This document shows, one piece after another, positions 14,897 through 23,307 of a stretch of 64,000 nt of DNA. Numbering within the stretch: position 1 is the stretch's first letter; each line of letters opens with the position of its first letter. The stretch spans positions 1 through 64,000 of the forward strand of contig CALSPX010000004.1 of the NCBI GenBank assembly GCA_943788345.1, in the 5' to 3' direction. The notes beneath the pieces were generated by a model. It did no database searches. It saw nothing but the letters and a program-made list of their open reading frames with translations, and was not told where the DNA came from. The position numbers and the translations under genes were made by a program. This stretch comes from Ascidiaceihabitans sp023955215. Lineage in GTDB: Bacteria > Pseudomonadota > Alphaproteobacteria > Rhodobacterales > Rhodobacteraceae.

Positions 14897-16550
14897 CTGC
14901 TTGTGCCTCTGGATACAAAGCAGCTTTAAATGGTGCCAGACCTAGGCGGCGGTATGTTTCGATGAATTCCTCATCTTTGTCAGTACGAAGAGCAAGATAT
15001 GTATCGACCACACGTTCAATGGCCGGAACCAATTCATGGGCTTCAAAACCGCGACCAGCGCGATCGCCAATTTTGGCTGTTTCCGTGTGATCGCCACCAA
15101 GAGTCACTTGGTAGTTTTCGACACCCGCGCGATCTAGGCCAAGGATGCCGATGTGGCCCACGTGGTGATGGCCACAGGCGTTGATGCAGCCTGAGATTTT
15201 AATCTTTAGGTTGCCGATGTCGTGCTCAAGCTTGAGGTCATCAAAACGTGTGGCGATTTCCTGTGCGATTGGGATCGAACGCGCGGTCGCAAGGGCACAA
15301 TAATCCATACCAGGGCAGGCGATGATATCACTTATTAGGCCGATGTTTGCTGTCGCAAGCCCTTGTTCCTTAAGCGCTGCGTGAAGTGCTGGAAGGTCAG
15401 ATTTGTGAACATGCGGGAGGATTACATTTTGCTCGTGGCTGATGCGCAGTTCGTTGTGACCATAGGCTTCAGCCAAATCAGCCATCAGGCGCATTTGGTC
15501 TGATGTTGCGTCGCCTGGTGTGTCGCCATGTTTTTTGATGGAGATCGACACGATGGAATAGCCGTCAGCCTTGTGTGCGGACAGGTTGGTGTCGGCCCAT
15601 GAGCGGAAGACCGGATCGCTGTGGTAGGCGTCTTTGAACACAGCCTCTGATTTCACAACGAAGTCGGGTGGCGCGAAATGCGTTTTGTATTCTGCCAAGC
15701 GGACCTGATCGATGCCAGAGAAGCTGCCTTTGACGATCGCGAAACGTTCGTCCACAAGGCGGCGAATTTCTTCGATACCGTGCTCGTGCACAGTGATCTT
15801 GATCCGTGCCTTATACTTGTTGTCACGACGACCGATTTGGTTCCAAACCGACACAACGCTTTCTAGGTATGGCAGTAAGTCTTCTTGGGGCAGGAAGTCA
15901 GTGATGACTTTGCCAATCATCGGCGTGCGGCCAAGACCACCACCAACGATGACTTCAAAACCAGCTTCGCCGTCTTTCTCAACCATGCGCAAACCGATGT
16001 CATGGGCACGGGTCACGGCGCGGTCATTCGGGGAGCCCGTGATCGCGATCTTGAATTTGCGCGGCATGAATTGGAATTCAGGGTGATCGGTGGACCACTG
16101 GCGGATCAATTCGGCCACAGGACGTGGATCGGCGATTTCGTCAGCAGATGCGCCAGCAAAGTGGTCAGCGGTCACGTTGCGGATGGTGTTGCCCGACGTT
16201 TGGATCGCGTGCATGCCAACTTCGGCCAAGGCATCCAGCATATCAGGCACATCACGCAGTTCTGGCCAGTTGTATTGGATGTTTTGGCGCGTGGTGAAGT
16301 GGCCATAACCCTTATCCCACTTGTCTGCGATGAACGCGAGTTGACGCATTTGGCCACCGTTCAACGTGCCATAAGGAATGGCAACGCGCAGCATGTAGGC
16401 GTGCAATTGCAGGTACAGACCGTTCATCAGGCGCAAAGGCTTGAACTCGCCCTCGGTCAGTGATCCGTCGATGCGGCGCTCCACTTGGTCGCGAAACTGG
16501 GCGTTGCGGGTTGCGATGAAGGATTTGTCGAAATCATTGTAGGTGTACAT
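14886..16550 (-). CDS. cysI: Sulfite reductase, siroheme/[4Fe-4S] hemoprotein
   Basis: Six-electron reduction of sulfite to sulfide. The 554-residue protein has two nitrite/sulfite reductase ferredoxin-like half-domains (GHFTTRQNIQYNW early; HNELRISHEQNVILPHV later). The cluster-siroheme cysteines lie in ACPGMDYC and SGCINACGHHH. The single-polypeptide layout and the fpr gene in the operon fit a ferredoxin-dependent enzyme rather than the CysJI type. Start ATG 16550 (MYTYNDFDKSF) is preferred; the upstream extension to 16643 lies inside the DUF2849 gene. A nitrite reductase identity is possible from sequence alone but unlikely in this operon. Confidence 0.93.
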   Translation of the reverse strand: MYTYNDFDKSFIATRNAQFRDQVERRIDGSLTEGEFKPLRLMNGLYLQLHAYMLRVAIPYGTLNGGQMRQLAFIADKWDKGYGHFTTRQNIQYNWPELRDVPDMLDALAEVGMHAIQTSGNTIRNVTADHFAGASADEIADPRPVAELIRQWSTDHPEFQFMPRKFKIAITGSPNDRAVTRAHDIGLRMVEKDGEAGFEVIVGGGLGRTPMIGKVITDFLPQEDLLPYLESVVSVWNQIGRRDNKYKARIKITVHEHGIEEIRRLVDERFAIVKGSFSGIDQVRLAEYKTHFAPPDFVVKSEAVFKDAYHSDPVFRSWADTNLSAHKADGYSIVSISIKKHGDTPGDATSDQMRLMADLAEAYGHNELRISHEQNVILPHVHKSDLPALHAALKEQGLATANIGLISDIIACPGMDYCALATARSIPIAQEIATRFDDLKLEHDIGNLKIKISGCINACGHHHVGHIGILGLDRAGVENYQVTLGGDHTETAKIGDRAGRGFEAHELVPAIERVVDTYLALRTDKDEEFIETYRRLGLAPFKAALYPEAQADAA

Positions 16551-16551
16551 C

Positions 16552-16848
16552 TTATGCGACCTCTTGTTTGCCGTGGACGTAATTGGATGGGCCTTTTGCG
16601 CGGAAGGCTTCGCGAAAATGCGTGGTTTGTGGGGCGGTGCCATCTAGCGCGACATCCATCAGATAAACGCCAACAACATCGGCGATCTGTTGGCTGCCCT
16701 CGATCAGGCGCAGATCGGCGTGGGCCTCATCTGTCAGGATTTCGGCATCGGCCAAATCGCGGGTCCAGCCCGTAGCTGTTTGATAAATCACGTCGCCTTT
16801 GAGCAGATCATTGGCGGTGACGACTTTGGGGGTGAATGATTTAGACAT
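16552..16848 (-). CDS. DUF2849 protein
   Basis: A 98-residue protein of the DUF2849 family, found between cysG and the sulfite reductase gene in many alphaproteobacteria. It begins MSKSFTPKVVTANDLLKGDVIYQTATGWT and has no signal peptide, membrane segment or cysteine motif. Its start overlaps the cysG stop by one base (TAATG), and its stop is one base before the sulfite reductase start. Such tight packing implies coupled expression and a role in sulfite reductase assembly or activity. That role is inferred only from the context. Confidence 0.88.
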   Translation of the reverse strand: MSKSFTPKVVTANDLLKGDVIYQTATGWTRDLADAEILTDEAHADLRLIEGSQQIADVVGVYLMDVALDGTAPQTTHFREAFRAKGPSNYVHGKQEVA

Positions 16849-18242
16849 TATGCAAATTCCCGTGAGATGACGGTGGAAGCGATTTCAGAGGCTGCGCGCG
16901 GCGCAAGACCATAGAAGGTAAGGGCGGGGCCGGTCATTTTTGCGTCCGCCAGATCGGCAGGCAAATGAGCCAGCGTTGTAGATAGGACGCGCTGATCAGG
17001 GCGTGATGCGTTTTCGATCACAGTCACAGGTGTGTTTTGGTCAGCGCCGTGCATGATCAAACGGCCTTGAACGAAACGGGCAGATTTCTTGCCCATATAG
17101 ATCGCGGCGACTTCATTTGGTTGGGCTAGTGCGGCCCAGTCGTGATCTGCAAAACCTTGCATGTCGTGACCCGTCAAGAAGCGCACAGAGGCATTGCGGT
17201 GGCGTTTGGTCAGGCTTTGACCGATGGAGGCAACAGCAGCAGACGCCGCGGTGATACCGGGCACAATGTGCCAGCCAATCCCTGCCGCGGTCACAGCGTC
17301 TAGTTCTTCGTCGAGACGTCCAAACACCGTGCTGTCACCAGATTTCAAACGCACCACTTGGGCACCTGTCAGGCCATGCTCGACCAGAAGGTCGTTGATG
17401 GTTTCCTGTGGGGTGGATGGGCCAAAGCCCTCTTTGCCCACATCCAGCATGATCGCCTCGCGGCGGGCCAGCTCTAGGATTTCAGGGCTGATCAGGCGGT
17501 CATAGATGACCACATCTGCCTCATCCAATGCCTTGCGGGCTTTGAGTGTCAGTAATTCAGGATCGCCCGGACCAGCACCCACAAATGCGATGTGACCCAC
17601 ACGGGCCTCGCGTGTCAGGTGATCATCAAGCAGCGCATCAAGGGCAGGCTGAACCGCCTCAAGGCCCTCGGCAATCGCGGACGGTCCGGCGTTAAAGTAA
17701 TAATCGCGCCAGAAATCACGACGGGCGCGGCCAAAGGGCAGGTTGTAAGACATCTTGCGGAATGTTTTGCCAATGCGGGCAAGAGTGCCCAGTGTGCTTG
17801 GCAGTTTCTCTTCCAAATCGGCCTTGATCGCGCGGGCCAAAACGGGGGCCGCGCCCTCTGTGCCGATGGCGATGACGACGGGATCACGGTCGACGATGGC
17901 GGGCGTGATAAATTGGCTGTCTTCAAGGTTGTCGACCACATTCACCAATGCGCCGTCGGCGTTGGCGATGGCGGCGGTGCGTTTGTCTTCAACCGCGTCC
18001 TCGTCAGCGGCATAGAAGATAACAGCGCACATTGTGTCGCCCGGTTCCATGCTGCGTTTGATCAAGGTCAGTTTGCCGGCCGTTGCCCAGTTTTCGATTT
18101 CTGGTGCAGCATCGGGCGCAAAGACGGTGATGTTTGCAGTGGTCTTGAGCAACAGGCGCAACTTGGCCAAGGCCGCGTCACCACCACCGGACAGCACAAT
18201 ACGGCGTCCTGCGGTTGCTAGAAAGATTGGGAAATGATCCAT
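16848..18242 (-). CDS. cysG: Siroheme synthase, trifunctional
   Basis: A 464-residue fusion. The N-terminal part (about 1-210) is precorrin-2 dehydrogenase/sirohydrochlorin ferrochelatase (FPIFLATAGRRIVLSGGGDAALAKLRLL, then DPVVIAIGTEGAAPVLAR). The C-terminal part is uroporphyrinogen-III methyltransferase (VGAGPGDPELLTLKA, VVRLKSGDSTVFGR, VVPGITAA). The product, siroheme, is the prosthetic group of the sulfite reductase encoded two genes later. First gene of the minus-strand sulfur operon; a 142-bp region separates it from a divergent Lrp-type regulator. Confidence 0.95.
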   Translation of the reverse strand: MDHFPIFLATAGRRIVLSGGGDAALAKLRLLLKTTANITVFAPDAAPEIENWATAGKLTLIKRSMEPGDTMCAVIFYAADEDAVEDKRTAAIANADGALVNVVDNLEDSQFITPAIVDRDPVVIAIGTEGAAPVLARAIKADLEEKLPSTLGTLARIGKTFRKMSYNLPFGRARRDFWRDYYFNAGPSAIAEGLEAVQPALDALLDDHLTREARVGHIAFVGAGPGDPELLTLKARKALDEADVVIYDRLISPEILELARREAIMLDVGKEGFGPSTPQETINDLLVEHGLTGAQVVRLKSGDSTVFGRLDEELDAVTAAGIGWHIVPGITAASAAVASIGQSLTKRHRNASVRFLTGHDMQGFADHDWAALAQPNEVAAIYMGKKSARFVQGRLIMHGADQNTPVTVIENASRPDQRVLSTTLAHLPADLADAKMTGPALTFYGLAPRAASEIASTVISREFA

Positions 18243-18280
18243 GATGCTTTTCCTTGCTGCCTTTTCTTAGCTCCAATATA

Positions 18281-18291
18281 GGAAATTTTCC
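18281..18291. promoter_or_regulatory. Palindrome between cysG and the Lrp-type gene
   Basis: GGAAA-T-TTTCC is a perfect inverted repeat with partly symmetric AT-rich flanks (ATA on the left, CGATAAT on the right). It lies 39 bp upstream of the cysG start and about 95 bp upstream of the regulator. Its size and A/T core fit an Lrp/AsnC-family half-palindromic site. The binding protein is inferred, not shown. Confidence 0.4.
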
Positions 18292-18384
18292 CGATAATGC
18301 GCCACCCATTGACTTCGATAAGGATGATTGTTCTACATCTGTCAGCAAATAGAACGCATGTACGCATTTTAGGGAATGAAGCGA

Positions 18385-18846
18385 ATGAACGTCCGAATTG
18401 ACGATGTAGACCGGAAAATTATGAAAGAGATGCAGCGCGATGCGAGCCAATCTTTGGACGAAATCGCCAAGGCTGTAGGCAGTTCTAAGACACCAGTGTG
18501 GAATCGCATCCGTAAATTGCGCGAGGCAAACGTGATCGGTCAACAGACCGTTTTCCTAGATGCAGAGGCGTTGGGATTTGAGGCGTGTTTCTTCGTTTTG
18601 ATCCGCACATCCGAGCACGAAGCCGAATGGCAGGCCAAGTTCCTCAAGGCGCTTAATGATCGCCCAGAGGTGCAAGAGGCGCATCGCTTGGCAGGCGATA
18701 TCGACTATATCCTGAAGGTACGCGTGAAAAATGCCCGCGCCTATGATGAGTTCTATCAGGCGCTGATTTCAGAGGTGCGCGTGTTCAACGTGACCGCATT
18801 GCTGTCGATGGAAGAAATCAAATCAACAACAATGCTGCCGCTTTAA
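18385..18846 (+). CDS. Lrp/AsnC family transcriptional regulator
   Basis: A 153-residue DNA-binding regulator. The N-terminal winged helix-turn-helix runs LDEIAKAVGSSKTPVWNRIRKLREANVI, and the C-terminal RAM/AsnC ligand domain has DRPEVQEAHRLAGDIDYILKVRV. ATG 18385 is preferred over 18376, since AGGGA then sits nine bases upstream. It is divergent from cysG, so it may sense an amino acid (a cysteine or methionine signal is plausible) and control the sulfur operon. Its stop codon shares four bases with that of the convergent P450 gene, leaving no room for a dedicated terminator. Confidence 0.92.
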   Translation: MNVRIDDVDRKIMKEMQRDASQSLDEIAKAVGSSKTPVWNRIRKLREANVIGQQTVFLDAEALGFEACFFVLIRTSEHEAEWQAKFLKALNDRPEVQEAHRLAGDIDYILKVRVKNARAYDEFYQALISEVRVFNVTALLSMEEIKSTTMLPL

Positions 18847-20024
18847 CGGCTGACTATCAACTGTTCCAATTTGTGGAAATGATAGCTGTCAGCATAGACA
18901 GGGGCCTGCGCCAGTTGAAGATTGGGGCAGGCGTCAAATAGCATCTTTAACCCGATTTGCATTTCAAGCCGTGCAAGCGGAGCACCGACGCAGAAATGCA
19001 AACCGCCGCCAAAGGCGAGATGTGATTTGCTGTTCTTACTTGGCGCGAATTGGTCTGCACTTTTCCAAACCTTCTCGCAACGTCCAGCTGATCCTAGGAT
19101 CAATGCGACCTCGTCACCCTTTTTCAACGGCATGCCACAGACCTCGATATCCTCATAGGCATATCGGGTGAACATGTGCAGTGGCGGATCATACCGCAGC
19201 AGTTCTTCGGCGGTGTCTGCGATATTGTCGCCGTCCAGCGCAGAGCCCGGTGTGTCATGTTCCAGCAAGGTTTTCACCGCATTGCCCATGCTGTGCACCG
19301 TGGCCTCGTGACCTGCGTTCAGCAGCAAGACGCAGGTGCCAATCAACTCGTCCGTGCTTAGCTTTACGCCGTCTTCTTCGGCGGCAATCAAGTTGGTGAT
19401 CAGGTCATCGCGCGGATCATCGCGGCGCGTTTCGATATAGGCGCGCAGGAAGGCGGAAAATTCGCGGGCTGCGGTGTTGGCTTCATCCTCAATCGCGCGG
19501 CTGCGGTTGGCCTGATACATCGATACCATCGCGTTGGACCAGCGCAACAGGTCGTCGCCGTGTTCCTCTGGCACCCCCAAAAGGCGGGCGATGACGCGGA
19601 CCGGCAGCTGTGTGCAATAGGCGGGAATCAAGTCGAATTCACCCTCTGGAAAGCCCGCGATCAGGTCATTGCAAATCTCGACCACATCATCATTCAAGTT
19701 GGCAATGCGGCGGGAGGTAAAAGCGCGCAACACCAATCCCCGTAGGCGGCGATGGGTGTCGCCTTCTTTTTCCAGCATCGAATGTTGTTCAACCGCATCA
19801 AAGGCTTGTAGATGATCTGGCACTGGCTTGCGCAGCTCCGGTGGCACCTCACGGCCCAACCGCTTGTCACGCAGCAGGGCGTGGACTGTGGCGTGGTCAA
19901 AGGCGGCCAACATGCCATAATCCTCCCAATAGGCGACGGGCGTGTCACGGCGCGCTTTTTCATAGAAGGTATAGGGGTCTTGGACAAAAGCGGGATCGGT
20001 CGGGGATTGATTGAGTATGTGCAT
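18843..20024 (-). CDS. Cytochrome P450
   Basis: Soluble bacterial P450 monooxygenase of 393 residues. It has the I-helix oxygen-activation motif LLNAGHEAT, the K-helix ExxR in EELLRYDPP and the haem loop FGGGLHFCVGAPLARLE, with Cys345 as the thiolate ligand. It needs an external ferredoxin and reductase; none is adjacent apart from the fpr gene several genes away. The substrate is unknown. It is divergent from dctB with about 60 bp between the starts and overlaps the Lrp-type gene tail to tail. Confidence 0.95.
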   Translation of the reverse strand: MHILNQSPTDPAFVQDPYTFYEKARRDTPVAYWEDYGMLAAFDHATVHALLRDKRLGREVPPELRKPVPDHLQAFDAVEQHSMLEKEGDTHRRLRGLVLRAFTSRRIANLNDDVVEICNDLIAGFPEGEFDLIPAYCTQLPVRVIARLLGVPEEHGDDLLRWSNAMVSMYQANRSRAIEDEANTAAREFSAFLRAYIETRRDDPRDDLITNLIAAEEDGVKLSTDELIGTCVLLLNAGHEATVHSMGNAVKTLLEHDTPGSALDGDNIADTAEELLRYDPPLHMFTRYAYEDIEVCGMPLKKGDEVALILGSAGRCEKVWKSADQFAPSKNSKSHLAFGGGLHFCVGAPLARLEMQIGLKMLFDACPNLQLAQAPVYADSYHFHKLEQLIVSR

Positions 20025-20083
20025 GTTTGCACAAAAGCGCAGGGTCGCTGGTCAATGCAAGGGCTGCTTTGCTAAGAGAGGGC

Positions 20084-21838
20084 ATGAAACACGATTTTCT
20101 CTATCGTTTGTCGCTGATTGTGGCGTTCCTTGTGCTGGTTAGCGTCGTTGCAACTGGCGTGTGGCGCTACGGCTATGTGCAAGCGCTCAACCAGTCCTCT
20201 CGTCAAGCCGAGGCAGATTTGGCATTGGCCAGTGACAGGTTAACAGGCCAGTTACAGCGATACCGCGAATTGGCTGTGCTGACCGCCGATCGCCCTGCAT
20301 TTTTAAAAGCAATTCAATCTGGAAGCGATGCGAGAACACGGGCCGTCCTGCTGGAAATTGCCGATAAAACAGCAGCGCTGGACGTTATGTTGGTGGACGG
20401 ACACGGCCGTGTAGTTTCGGCAGCTCGCGGAACCGTTGGCGTCGATCTCAGCCACACGCCCTATGTACAGCGTGCGATGCAAGGTGCGCTTGGCAGATCG
20501 CATGGTGTCCGCCAGCCATTTGACGAACGGGTCTATTACTACGCCGCGCCGATTGTGGATGAGGCGTCAGAAGTCACAGGTGTTATTGTAGTGGCGGTGA
20601 ATATCGCTGCGATTGAGTGGGATTGGGTGGGGGGCAACCCTGCGGTCTTTTTCACTGATGCTTCTGGTGTTGTCTTTATTTCAAACCGATCTGATCTGGT
20701 TTTCTGGAACCGTCCTGTCGGGCAAGCAGGTTTAACCCCTCCAAGTGGGAAAGCACCAAAATTTGACAGCTATACCTTAGGAGGCCATGAGGTTTGGGAC
20801 CTTGGTTGGGGACCATATCTGCCCGAAAATGCACTGCACCTAACGCGTGATTTGCCAGTGGTTGGATTGGTGGGCGAGGTGCTGGTCGATGTGCAGCCAG
20901 CACAACGGTTTGCCGTATTGCAGGCTGCTGCGGTTGCTGCACTGTTCTTGGCCTTTGGTGCGTTTTTGTTCGTGGCAACTGAGCGGCGGCGCACGTTGTC
21001 ACAAGCCAATGCGATGCTTGAGGGACGTGTAGCGGAACGTACGGCGGCGTTGGAGCAATCTAACACACAGTTGCGGCGCGAAGCGACTGAGCGTGAAGAG
21101 GCCCAAGCCGCTTTGGCCCAAGCACAAGTTGATTTGGAACAAGCCAGCAAATTAAGCGCGCTTGGGCAGATGAGTGCGGGCATCAGCCATGAACTTAATC
21201 AACCGCTGATGGCAATTAGGTCGTTTGCAGAAAACGGCCTGCAATTTATGGAACGTGACAAACCCGAAAAAGCGACTGAGAACCTTGTACGGATATCTGA
21301 TTTGGCGCGGCGTATGGGACGGATTGTTAAAAACCTAAGGGCGTTTGCGCGACAAGAAACCGAGAGTTTGATCCGTATTGATGTGGTTGCCGTTTTGGAC
21401 AGCGCACTTGAGCTGACCCAAACCCGTTTGCAAGAAGATGGCGTGACATTGGTGTTTGAGCGACCAAATGCGCCTGTTTGGGCACGCGCCGGCGAAGTGC
21501 GACTGGCACAGGTATTTGTCAATCTGATCAATAACGCTGCCGACGCGATGCGCGTGGTCACGGACAAACAACTCGTGATCAAAATTGATCCTGCTGAGGA
21601 CAACGCACTTACCTTACGTTTCAGCGATTCTGGACCCGGTATTGATCTTCCTGAAAAGGTATTTGACCCGTTCTATTCTACTAAAGAGGTGGGGGAGTCT
21701 GAAGGAATGGGCCTTGGGCTATCCATTTCCTACGGTATCGTGCAAGGGTTTGGCGGCGAAATTCAAGGCCGAAACTTGGACCAAGGGGCGGAATTCACGG
21801 TGAAATTGATGCCATGGCAAGAGGGCGATCAAGCATGA
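20084..21838 (+). CDS. dctB: C4-dicarboxylate sensor histidine kinase DctB
   Basis: Inner-membrane sensor of 584 residues. TM1 lies at about residues 8-28 (SLIVAFLVLVSVVATGVW). A periplasmic double-PAS/dCache-like sensor follows, then TM2 at about 275-300 (AAAVAALFLAFGAFLFVA), a coiled linker and a HisKA domain with the phosphorylated His369 in ISHELNQPL. The HATPase domain has the N box NLINNAADA and the G boxes DSGPGID and GMGLGLSIS. ATG 20084 has an AGAGAGGG Shine-Dalgarno; the frame is open from 20027. It overlaps dctD by four bases (ATGA). It would phosphorylate DctD in response to external dicarboxylates. Confidence 0.92.
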   Translation: MKHDFLYRLSLIVAFLVLVSVVATGVWRYGYVQALNQSSRQAEADLALASDRLTGQLQRYRELAVLTADRPAFLKAIQSGSDARTRAVLLEIADKTAALDVMLVDGHGRVVSAARGTVGVDLSHTPYVQRAMQGALGRSHGVRQPFDERVYYYAAPIVDEASEVTGVIVVAVNIAAIEWDWVGGNPAVFFTDASGVVFISNRSDLVFWNRPVGQAGLTPPSGKAPKFDSYTLGGHEVWDLGWGPYLPENALHLTRDLPVVGLVGEVLVDVQPAQRFAVLQAAAVAALFLAFGAFLFVATERRRTLSQANAMLEGRVAERTAALEQSNTQLRREATEREEAQAALAQAQVDLEQASKLSALGQMSAGISHELNQPLMAIRSFAENGLQFMERDKPEKATENLVRISDLARRMGRIVKNLRAFARQETESLIRIDVVAVLDSALELTQTRLQEDGVTLVFERPNAPVWARAGEVRLAQVFVNLINNAADAMRVVTDKQLVIKIDPAEDNALTLRFSDSGPGIDLPEKVFDPFYSTKEVGESEGMGLGLSISYGIVQGFGGEIQGRNLDQGAEFTVKLMPWQEGDQA

Positions 21839-23064
21839 GTAAACAAATTTTATTGGTCGATGACGACAGTGCTGTGCGTGATGCAGTTGCTCAAACACTT
21901 GAGCTTGCTGATCTTGAACCGATCGCATTCAGTTCATTCGTAGCGGCGAAAGATACGATCTGCGCCGACTTTGAGGGCGTTGTCTTGTCTGACATTCGAA
22001 TGCCCGGTCGTGATGGGTTTTTCCTTTTGGACTATGCCAAAAGCCAAGATCCAGACTTGCCCGTAATATTGTTGACAGGGGAAGGTGATGTTCCGATGGC
22101 GGTAAGCGCGATGGGTCAAGGTGCTTTTGGGTTTTTAGAAAAACCCTGTGCGCCCAAAGACCTGTTGGCTGTGATTGAGCGTGCATTGCGAACGCGTAAC
22201 ATTGTGCTTGAAAACCGTCGTCTTCGGGTTTTGGTCGAAACAGGTGATCCTGCTGAACGGATGTTGTTTGGTCAGTCTGAGTTATCACAAGCTTTGCGTA
22301 CCAGGGTACGTCGTGTTTCGCAGCTTGAGACTGAAGTGTTGATTATGGGTGCGCCTGGTGCCGGTATTTCAAAAGTCGCAGAGGTTATTCACCTGTCATC
22401 ACCACGTTCCAAATCCCCCTTTGTGAAACGTGCGGGGTCTGGCATGTCGCCAGACCAACTAAATGAAGCGGTCAGTTCTGCAAAAAACGGTAGTCTGTTT
22501 ATCGATGAAATCGCTCTACTTCCGGCAGATTCACAGCTTGCTTTATTAGAGCACCTTGAACAACTAAACAGTGTTCGCCTTCTTGCGGGCAGCACACGTG
22601 ACCTTGTGCAAGCTGTTGGAAATGGTTCATTTAACGGTGACTTGTTCTACCGGATTGAGGTGACGCCTTTACGGATCCCTTCACTTTCTGAGCGGCCGGA
22701 AGACATACCCGTTCTATTTCGACATTATGTGGCGCAAGCCAGCGAACAAGCAGGTCTGACAGCGCCAGAAGTAACTCAAGAGTTTACGTCTAGTTTGATG
22801 ACCCAAGATTGGCCTGGAAACACGCGATCCTTAATGAGCGCTGCTATGCGATTTGTTCTAGGTATGCCTGAGGACGTGACGCAGGCTGTCGAACTGGGGC
22901 TGAGCGAGCAAATGGCACGGGTTGAGAAGTCGTTGTTGATTGCGGCCTTGGGCCGCCATAACGGGCGGGCTGTCGAGGCGGCTGCAGGCCTGCAATTGCC
23001 GCGCAAGACATTCTACGACAAGCTGGCGCGTTACGGGATTCGCGCGGAAGACTTCCGCCGTTAA
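21835..23064 (+). CDS. dctD: DctD-type response regulator with degenerate AAA+ domain
   Basis: NtrC-class response regulator of 409 residues. The receiver domain has VDDD, phospho-acceptor Asp53 (LSDIRMPG), a TGEGD stretch and Lys in EKPC. The central domain keeps Walker B (SLFIDEI), the sensor-I-like GSTRDL, DLFYRIEVTPLRIP and WPGNTRS. Its P-loop, however, reads GAPGAGIS at residues 172-179, so the essential lysine is Ile178. The segment that should carry GAFTGA before Walker B is missing. The C-terminal Fis-type HTH is intact (GRAVEAAAGLQLPRKTFYDKL). It probably binds the tandem sites directly downstream and activates dctP without sigma-54. The four-base overlap with dctB argues for a functional pair. 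Confidence 0.9.
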   Translation: MSKQILLVDDDSAVRDAVAQTLELADLEPIAFSSFVAAKDTICADFEGVVLSDIRMPGRDGFFLLDYAKSQDPDLPVILLTGEGDVPMAVSAMGQGAFGFLEKPCAPKDLLAVIERALRTRNIVLENRRLRVLVETGDPAERMLFGQSELSQALRTRVRRVSQLETEVLIMGAPGAGISKVAEVIHLSSPRSKSPFVKRAGSGMSPDQLNEAVSSAKNGSLFIDEIALLPADSQLALLEHLEQLNSVRLLAGSTRDLVQAVGNGSFNGDLFYRIEVTPLRIPSLSERPEDIPVLFRHYVAQASEQAGLTAPEVTQEFTSSLMTQDWPGNTRSLMSAAMRFVLGMPEDVTQAVELGLSEQMARVEKSLLIAALGRHNGRAVEAAAGLQLPRKTFYDKLARYGIRAEDFRR

Positions 23065-23066
23065 GA

Positions 23067-23084
23067 TGTGCGGATTCTCGCACT
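23067..23084. promoter_or_regulatory. Upstream activator site 1, DctD-like
   Basis: TGTGCG-GATTCT-CGCACT, an inverted repeat matching the general form I recall for rhizobial DctD-binding sites (TGTGCGG...CCGCACA). It starts just after the dctD stop codon and about 225 bp upstream of the dctP start. Only the last base breaks the symmetry. Confidence 0.75.
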
Positions 23085-23098
23085 TTGGGGTTCTAAGC

Positions 23099-23116
23099 TG
23101 TGCGGTTTCTCGCACA
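23099..23116. promoter_or_regulatory. Upstream activator site 2, DctD-like
   Basis: TGTGCG-GTTTCT-CGCACA, a perfect 6-bp-arm inverted repeat with the same half-sites as site 1. The centres are 32 bp apart, about three helical turns, so two dimers would sit on the same face of the DNA. No GG-N10-GC sigma-54 element is present between here and the dctP start. Confidence 0.8.
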
Positions 23117-23307
23117 ACTATATAAGCCTGCACAAGTTTCAAAACGATTAGATGGGTTTAACATTATGTTTTTAATTGGCTTTACCATAATTACCTAAGT
23201 TCCCCACAAACACATTGCCGCAATGCTTTTCCTAGGCTCAAATGTGGGGGACGCGGCAAATTGTAACTGCTGCGCGAGACTTTAAAATTCTCTGGGAGGA
23301 GACCACC

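Noticed and set aside
23117..23307. Sigma-54 promoter for dctP
   Set aside because: Every GG pair was checked for GC at +12; none fits, and no TGGCAC-N5-TTGC match is present.
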